DNA of 64,000 nucleotides, from contig RCSZ01000010.1 of NCBI GenBank assembly GCA_014898425.1, positions 1,612,001-1,676,000 of the forward strand, read 5' to 3'. Made by a program: the position numbers and the translations under genes. This document shows, in pieces, positions 58,070 through 64,000 of this stretch (the first letter of the stretch is position 1; every line of letters starts with the position of its first letter). Under the pieces are notes generated by a model. That model ran no database searches. It was not told the DNA's origin and was given only the letters and a program-made list of their open reading frames with translations. This stretch comes from Botryotinia globosa. Taxonomy: Eukaryota > Ascomycota > Leotiomycetes > Helotiales > Sclerotiniaceae.

Positions 58070-58986
58070 CTAGATGCCCGGCAATTCAGCTCTCTCACGG
58101 CCACCAATCTCGGCTATCACATGACTCGTGTTTCCAATGAAGGGTTGCTTTGGCGGGTCATAGTATGATGGAGGCTCCGTTGGAGGCTCCGTAGAGGAAC
58201 GTTTAGCATGGCGTTTCCGCCTGAAAAAAAGGAATGCCAGCCCAGTAACCGAGAAAGCTACAACCGCAGCACCCACGGCAATACCGGCTTTTGCCCCTCC
58301 ACTCAGACCACTGTTTTCAGCGGTGGATATGGGTGCGGGTGTCGCTGATGTAGTCGAGATTATTGATGGTATCACCGAAGCGCTGGTGGTAGCTGTGCTA
58401 GAGGCCGACGAAGATGTCTGGGTCGAGCGTATTGGAGTAGCAGATGCTGTCGAAGTTGATGAGGAGGATGAGGAGGCTCCATTAATGATTAAGAATCCGG
58501 TACTTGATATTTCTTGGGAGCTTGAATTATATACTGAATCGAGATCCTTGAATCGGAGGACATATTTTGCATCTTTACTCAAAACGCTCGTCGGTATTGT
58601 GATGGTCCAGTCATACGTGCCACTTTTATTGGTATTTATATTCTCTGGAAAATTGCGGGACAATGAATCAGTAAGACGAACAAATTGTACATTGAGTTTG
58701 GGAAGTCACAACGGCTGTTCTTACCTGTGAGCAGCTGGCTGAATTGTGTTATCTCATAATCCCAGGTCGTAACCCACAGATTGGATAGAGTTTGAAATTG
58801 ATAACCCTCTGGAGCTGGGTTCCAAGTAACCTGAAGGGTTATGCCCTCGGTATATGTCTTAGAAAGGTCCGCAGTGCTACCATCCGGCACAATCCATACG
58901 GTGGAAGAGACGTATGTTTGGGCATATAGAGGAAGAGCGTAGATAACAAAGATGCCGAAAAGAAGACTGAGGATGGAGCGTCGCAT
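58070..58986 (-). CDS. Single-pass Ser/Thr-rich membrane protein, 278 aa
   Basis: Type I membrane protein of unknown function with a layout like fungal cell-wall sensor or Mid2-like proteins. Exons 58986-58725 and 58644-58070 are joined by an 80-nt intron. A signal peptide (SILSLLFGIFVIYALPLYAQ) leads to an extracellular beta-rich domain (EGITLQVTWNPAPEGYQF, NLWVTTWDYEITQFSQLL, then SGTYDWTITIPTSVL, KYVLRFKD). A mucin-like Ser/Thr/Ala stretch of about 70 residues precedes one membrane helix (AGIAVGAAVVAFSVTGLAFLFF), a basic RRKRHAKR stop-transfer and a short cytosolic tail with PTEPPSYYDPP. PPSYYDPP resembles a PY-type ubiquitin-ligase docking motif. The start at MRRSIL is the first ATG before the signal peptide. 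Confidence 0.82.
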
Positions 58987-59790
58987 TGCAGTTCGTCTGC
59001 CGAGAAGAAATAGATGACTTGATCTCAACTATGAATATCCGTCGTCATCAAACAATCCTAACAAATAGAGATCAAAAACTTGTGTACGAAGGATCAAAGA
59101 GCTGCGTGAGTAATGTGCCACTTGAGTATCCATCAGGCAACTTTTTGTAATCCTCACAATTATTCACCATGCTCAGAGCCATTTCAATTGAGGATAAGAA
59201 TGTGTCACTTGAGAGATCCTTGTTGCTCATGCTTCTCTATACTGGTCGTTTTCCGGTATACCAACATGTTGGTAAAATTTCGAAGCACAGCATGTATGGT
59301 CAGGGAATACGGTTATCCGGTATCACTTACTTGGCCCATGATAGTTGATTGGATAGCGAATGAATTAGAAATCAATTCGCGAGGTATTAAACGATTAGCC
59401 AATCAATATCTTTCATTTGATTCAGGGGGGAGGGGGGAGCGGCAGAGTTATATTTGAGGGCGCTTACGGAGGAGAGAATGAAACCCCACCCCTGAAATAG
59501 AAAAATAGAAAAATAGACACAATGTCACCTCGCGCTCTCAAATTCACTGTTTACCGCTCAGAGTACTTCTTGCTCTTGAATATTGGGCATTGAATCCCTT
59601 CAAGAAAGTCTCGTCCAATCAGTTCAATCCTCATTTAACCTGTAACTCTATCTTTCCAGATTTGGGTGAAGACTGGCGCTTTTAATTTTCTACACGTTCT
59701 TTACATTTCACTCTTTACCAACGTTGTGCTTCTTCAATTCCATTCCAAATTGAAATAATCCTTTGCGGAAGTGCAGTTCCACCAACAGTT
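58987..59790. other. Divergent promoter region
   Basis: About 800 bp between the membrane-protein gene (-) and the GH47 gene (+). No coding sequence. A GGGGGGAGGGGGGAG run lies near 59425-59440 and a short (AAAATAG) repeat near 59499-59516. Confidence 0.5.
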
Positions 59791-61716
59791 ATGGCCTTCA
59801 GATGGAAGGTATTGACCCTCATTGTTGCGATTTTTCTTCTCCTTCTTATCTACCAAAGACCCGCCCTTAAACTCTATCAAGAATCATACGACAGGACTCA
59901 ACCGATAGTTCAGTCGGCTTCAGATGGAAAAGGAAACAAATTTAGATGGTCCGAGGTCAAACATAGCTTTCCTGTTACCGATTTTATACCTCTTCCAACG
60001 AACCCGGCAACGACCATACCGAGAATCCAACATCGCTTTGGTAAAGAAACTCAAGCCGAAAAGTCAATCCGGCAAGCTAGGCTTGAGGCCGTCAAAGGCA
60101 ATTTTACACATGCGTGGAATGGCTATACTAGCCATGCATGGTTAAAAGATGAGGTAATGCCTTTGTCCGGTGGATCGATGGATCCTTTCGGGGGGTGGGC
60201 CGCGAGCTTGGTCGATACTCTCGGTCAGTACACAGTATCCAGGCTTTTATTTCATTCTACTAATTCTTTTTCTAGATACCCTTTGGATCATGGGCATGTA
60301 TTCGGAATTCAAAGTAGCCGTCGAGGCTATCCAAGAAATTGATTTCAGTACATGCGCTCTTGAGCAAATCAACGTCTTTGAAACTACTATTCGGTACTTG
60401 GGTGGTTTTCTCTCCGCTTATGAGTTAAGTGATGGGAAGTATCCAGTTTTACTCCAGAAAGCAACGGAGATGGGAGAGATGCTGTACAAATCTTTCGATA
60501 CGCCCAATCATTTACCCATTCTTCGATGGTATTACCATGTTGCTGCCACTGGTGCTGCGCAGGAAGCCGAAGACAATGTTCTAGAATCTGAGATTGGTTC
60601 ATTGACTCTAGAGTTCACACGTCTTGGCCAGATTACAGGTGATCCCCGATACTATGATGCTGTGCAGCGCATCATGAATATCTTCGACGACCAGCAACCT
60701 ATTTCCAAATTACCCGGAATGTGGCCGGTGGTTGTGAACGCGAAAGACAAGAACTTCGTGGAATATGGAGGTTTCACTATTGGCGGCATGGCTGACTCGT
60801 TGTATGAATATTTACCAAAGGTAAGTTCTCATCATCTTCGAAAAATTCCAATACTAATGTTCAAAAGCAACATCTGCTACTTGGTGGTGCTACTCAGCAA
60901 TATAGGAGGATGTATGAGTTTGCATTGATTGCGATGAAACGCAATATATTCTTCCGCCCGATGACGAAGAATGGTGAGAATGTTCGCTTGCCCGGTAACG
61001 TGGACAGTGACGGAAAGACATTGGTAACGGAACTCAAAACTGATGGGGAAGCACAACATCTGGGTTGCTTTGCAGGAGGAATGGTTGCCATTGGTGCAAA
61101 GATATTCGAAAATGATCAGGACCTAGAATTGGCAAGAAAGCTCACGGATGGATGTCTCTGGGCTTATGAAAATATGCCACTTGGGATCATGCCTGAAAAG
61201 ATGCACACAGTTCCATGTGCGAACGAAGACTACTGCCCCTGGAACGAGCAGAAGTGGCTTGAAGGTATAGATAAAGACACTGAAGGTAACGAAACTGTGC
61301 ATGAAAAGATACAACAGCACCGATTGGTAGCTGGAGTCACCAAGTTTGATGACGGTCGCTACATTCTTAGGTAAGGCTCCTCATATTCTCATAGTAATCA
61401 CGTGTCTAACTTCTACAGGCCCGAGGCAATAGAGTCCGTTTTCATACTTTATCGTATCACTGGGGATCCTAAGTTGCGAGAACAAGCTTGGACAATGTTC
61501 AACAACATTATCAAACATACAATCACCGACATTGCGCATGCAGCTCTTGACGACTGTACCGTCTCAGAGAATCCTCCCAAGGCCGACAGAATGGAATCGT
61601 TCTGGATGGCTGAAACGCTCAAATACTTTTATCTTATCTTTGCTGATCCAAATTTGATTAGTTTAGATGATTATGTCCTTAACACTGAGGCACATCCCTT
61701 GAAAAGGCCAAAATAG
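59791..61716 (+). CDS. Glycoside hydrolase family 47 alpha-1,2-mannosidase, type II membrane protein
   Basis: Class I alpha-mannosidase that trims N-glycans in the ER/Golgi. Exons 59791-60223, 60276-60820, 60868-61370 and 61419-61716 join in frame to give 592 aa. A short cytosolic N-terminus and one signal anchor (VLTLIVAIFLLLLIY) lead to the (alpha/alpha)7 barrel. Family blocks appear in order: LVDTLDTLWIMG (across the first splice), FETTIRYLGGFLSAYELS, TLEFTRLGQITGDPRYYDA, YGGFTIGGMADSLYEYL, HLGCFAGGMVAIGA, RPEAIESVFILYRITGDP (across the last splice), and MESFWMAETLKYFYLIF. It ends with NTEAHPLKRPK, carrying the Thr-Glu-Ala-His motif near the calcium site. The first donor is GTCAGT, slightly unusual. 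No defects are seen. Confidence 0.93.
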
Positions 61717-61951
61717 TGTTTGGCTCGAGTTACATTTGTCAATATTAAACTTGGTCAAACTGGCTACTTGTCAATCTTCTTTGCACTGCCTTGATTGCTG
61801 TCCTGATGATCGCATAATCACCCGCTGCACTCGGGTTCCAGCCTCTCATTGCTTGATATCACTATAAGATTTGGACTCTATGCTGTAAATGAAGTACAAA
61901 ACACTAGAAAATTACTTTTATAGGTCCCCGTCTGAAATTACCAATTTCAAA

Positions 61952-62796
61952 TTAGAAATCCGACATCTCTCTCCATTGACTAAAATATATTAAAGACAAA
62001 TTGGCAAGAACGAGGTCTTTCACCTCTACAGATGTACCAATTGCTAGGAACTCCTTCATGAAGAACTCGCGTAAGATATACTGCTTAGGAGTTGCATCAT
62101 CCATGGAATCTAGTAGCCGATGAATCTCTTGTTTCATCTCCATCTCGTAGATGGCTCGTCCCTTGTTGTACGGGTACGGATATGTGAATACTCCCTCCAT
62201 AATTCCGGCCCAGCAATGGGAAAACAACTCAAAGTTAAGATACTTGTCCTTAAGATCTCTGTAATTTTCTTCGTTATCATAATATGGTCGGCGAAGAAAC
62301 CGACCATAGTGTTCGTAACGAAATAAGAGTCCCAGTTCCATATCGTATTTCGCAGGCTTGCATACGCGTGTCACTACTCTGTACATATAGTCTTTGGGTT
62401 TATATATTCTCAGCAATGGTGCGTATTTGATGAGTTTTGAATGGACTTTTTTGATCTTGAGAGCATCAAGATGATCGATATGAGGGGTAACACCAGTGTT
62501 ACATAAGCTAATTGGTCGCAGAAACACGTCTTTGAATATTGCATACATGCGGGGACATGTGAATGCAATGGAAACGTCTGAGACATTGAGAGATCGCATG
62601 ATCTTCAATAGAATCTCTACGGGCAACTTCTCCAGTGTTGAATCTATTGATATATTGTTAGCTAGGGACCATAACTTACACTCATCCACTCACCCGATTG
62701 TTTTGTAGCTCGTGATTTAGTCGAGGAATGGAGTACATTCTTGATCTTTCTATACTTCGAGCTAAAATACTTTTCGCTCGATATTTGCGCGCCCAT
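61952..62796 (-). CDS. F-box protein with predicted N-myristoylation signal, 264 aa
   Basis: Substrate-recognition type protein for SCF ubiquitin ligases. Exon 1 (62796-62694) and exon 2 (62643-61952) are joined by a 50-nt intron with a GTGAGT donor, GCTAAC branch and ATAG acceptor. The join gives ...TKQSDSTLEKLPVEILLKIM. The N-terminus MGAQISSEKYFSSKYRK has Gly2 and Ser6 followed by basic residues, the pattern of N-myristoylated proteins. The F-box spans about residues 38-75 (LEKLPVEILLKIMRSLNVSD, FTCPRMYAIFKD). The rest is a helical region without recognised repeats. An alternative start inside the intron (ATG at 62689) would lose the N-terminus and read through the intron, so it is less likely. 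Confidence 0.75.
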
Positions 62797-64000
62797 GATA
62801 TAATCACCAGTTGGTGTACAGACTGACAGGATACTGCAAGAATGTATTTGTGAATATCTCTTGATATATCAAATTTCCTATCTTAAGAACTCTCTCCACT
62901 GTCAAATTCTAATATCAAATGATTGAAGAACAAATTTGTGAAAAGATTCGAAAGTTGGGAAGTGTTCCGTCAATCCATGCACCTAGTGGTGAATTCAACC
63001 AGATCACGGAGCTGTGTGATTATAAAATTGTTATATTCGAGTCGATGGGAAAGAGGCGAAAAATAATTGGGATGATGTTGGTGCGGAGGGTTTACTTGAG
63101 GTAGTTTTGATGGGTTCCGATTCTTGTGACTGAGACGAAGGGGGAAACAATAGAGTCGGGAGGTGACCCTCTATAAGTAGGTGGATTCTTGTATACGGCT
63201 CCATCGTATACATGATTCCCGAATCAATCGTGAAAGTTATGTCTGGGAACTTACCACCGTATCCTCAGCTCATTCATTCGATACTAGATGATTCTAAACC
63301 TTGATGAGGTGACTATAGTAACACTGTGAGAGCCGTAGCGAGTACTTCTCATGAAACGTACTTTGAAATGCAGGAAAAGAAAATTCCAGTGGTGCAAATT
63401 AAAGAGACATGATCTTGATAAATAATTGAATCAATGAGATCTATATGCTTGAGCGGCATGTTTTGTGAGTGTTGTGTCATTTGGTTGAATTTGGACTAAT
63501 ATCTAGGAAGGAAATTTTTGCATCAAAACGGATGCATCAACGGGACCTTGTCCTTGAATCCTAAAGAAATCTCTCCAGCACATTATAGCTGAAATTGAGG
63601 ACCAGAAACTTTAACTTCACTTCAACCTCATACTGAAATGTGTTTCCATTTTCGAAAGAGGAACAATAACCACCTCTGGTGGACGAACATCTCTAGATTC
63701 CCTGACCTGTTGGTTGCAGCTACCCGTGAATCTCTATTTGTTATTATATCAAACACAATCTTTATATTTTCGCGACTGATTATAACCACACTCGACATAT
63801 ACGACTGCCTCCTCAAAAGATCCTGGGACCTTTGGATTGACAATTTCCTTCTCCTTGCCTTCAAACCAATCGATCAATAATATTCGGAAGAATCCCCAAG
63901 TATATCTTCTTTTGTTCCACTTTGAACCTCTTGCTTGGCTTTTCTCGGCATTATACTATATCCTTCTATCATCGCTCTGATGCCATCCAATTTTCATGAT
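62797..64000. other. Terminal intergenic stretch
   Basis: About 1.2 kb upstream of the F-box gene running to the window end. Only short frames without features are found. The left part should contain the F-box gene promoter. A gene starting beyond the window cannot be excluded. Confidence 0.45.

Noticed and set aside
58323..58730. 135-codon + strand frame
   Set aside because: Antisense of the Ser/Thr/Ala-rich region of the membrane-protein gene.
1..64000. CRISPR arrays, rRNA or tRNA genes
   Set aside because: The tandem repeats here have no spacers, and no tRNA B-box or rRNA-like stretch was seen while reading; a dedicated tRNA scan was not possible.

Overview
The window is nuclear DNA from a filamentous ascomycete (Pezizomycotina). 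Genes carry short introns (about 48-80 nt) with GTANGT-type donors, CTAAC-like branch sites and YAG acceptors. There is an E(z)/KMT6-type histone methyltransferase, a Rho3 GTPase, a large-subunit catalase, and an AT-rich block bearing the C-to-T/G-to-A scars of repeat-induced point mutation (RIP). Gene content and the AT-rich/GC-equilibrated mosaic resemble Leotiomycetes such as Botrytis/Sclerotinia relatives; that placement is inference.

Layout. 1-5.7 kb: simple repeats, rho3 (+), a 266-bp hexanucleotide array, and an aquaglyceroporin (-). 5.7-7.3 kb: no recognisable gene. 7.36-22.03 kb: a dead A-T-C nonribosomal peptide synthetase gene (-), split by an 11.06-kb AT-rich insertion. The insertion is itself nested: a 10.26-kb Ty3/gypsy element (161-bp LTRs, 5-bp target duplication AAATC) sits inside a small DNA transposon with about 240-bp inverted repeats and TA target duplication. 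22.08-22.43 kb: a 350-bp MITE. 24.1-25.8 kb: a CYP52-like P450 pseudogene (+). 26.3-28.3 kb: a protein kinase (-). 28.9-30.6 kb: a small Cys-rich protein (-) and a doubtful secreted ORF (+).

31.3-36.6 kb is a compact aromatic-degradation (beta-ketoadipate) cluster. It has an intradiol ring-cleaving dioxygenase (-), divergent from a carboxy-muconate cyclase-like lactonizing enzyme (+), then an enol-lactone hydrolase fused to an N-terminal EthD-like half (+). Together these would cleave catechol-type rings, lactonise the muconate and open the enol-lactone. 37.1-41.3 kb: KMT6 H3K27 methyltransferase (-). 43.4-46.5 kb: secreted GH35 beta-galactosidase (+). 47.0-48.3 kb: 2EXR-type protein (-). 49.6-51.9 kb: CatA-like catalase (-).

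52.9-55.9 kb holds two more ruined genes, an MDR reductase and an O-methyltransferase, both rich in nonsense mutations. 56.9-57.4 kb is a small AT-rich patch, followed by a hairpin and a second MITE-like inverted repeat. 58.1-59.0 kb: a single-pass Ser/Thr-rich membrane protein (-). 59.8-61.7 kb: GH47 alpha-mannosidase (+). 62.0-62.8 kb: F-box protein with a probable N-myristoylation signal (-).

The main story is contrast. Housekeeping and catabolic genes are intact, while four secondary-metabolism-type genes (NRPS, P450, MDR reductase, O-methyltransferase) are broken, mostly by in-frame stops that C-to-T/G-to-A changes can explain. No CRISPR array, rRNA or tRNA was seen.
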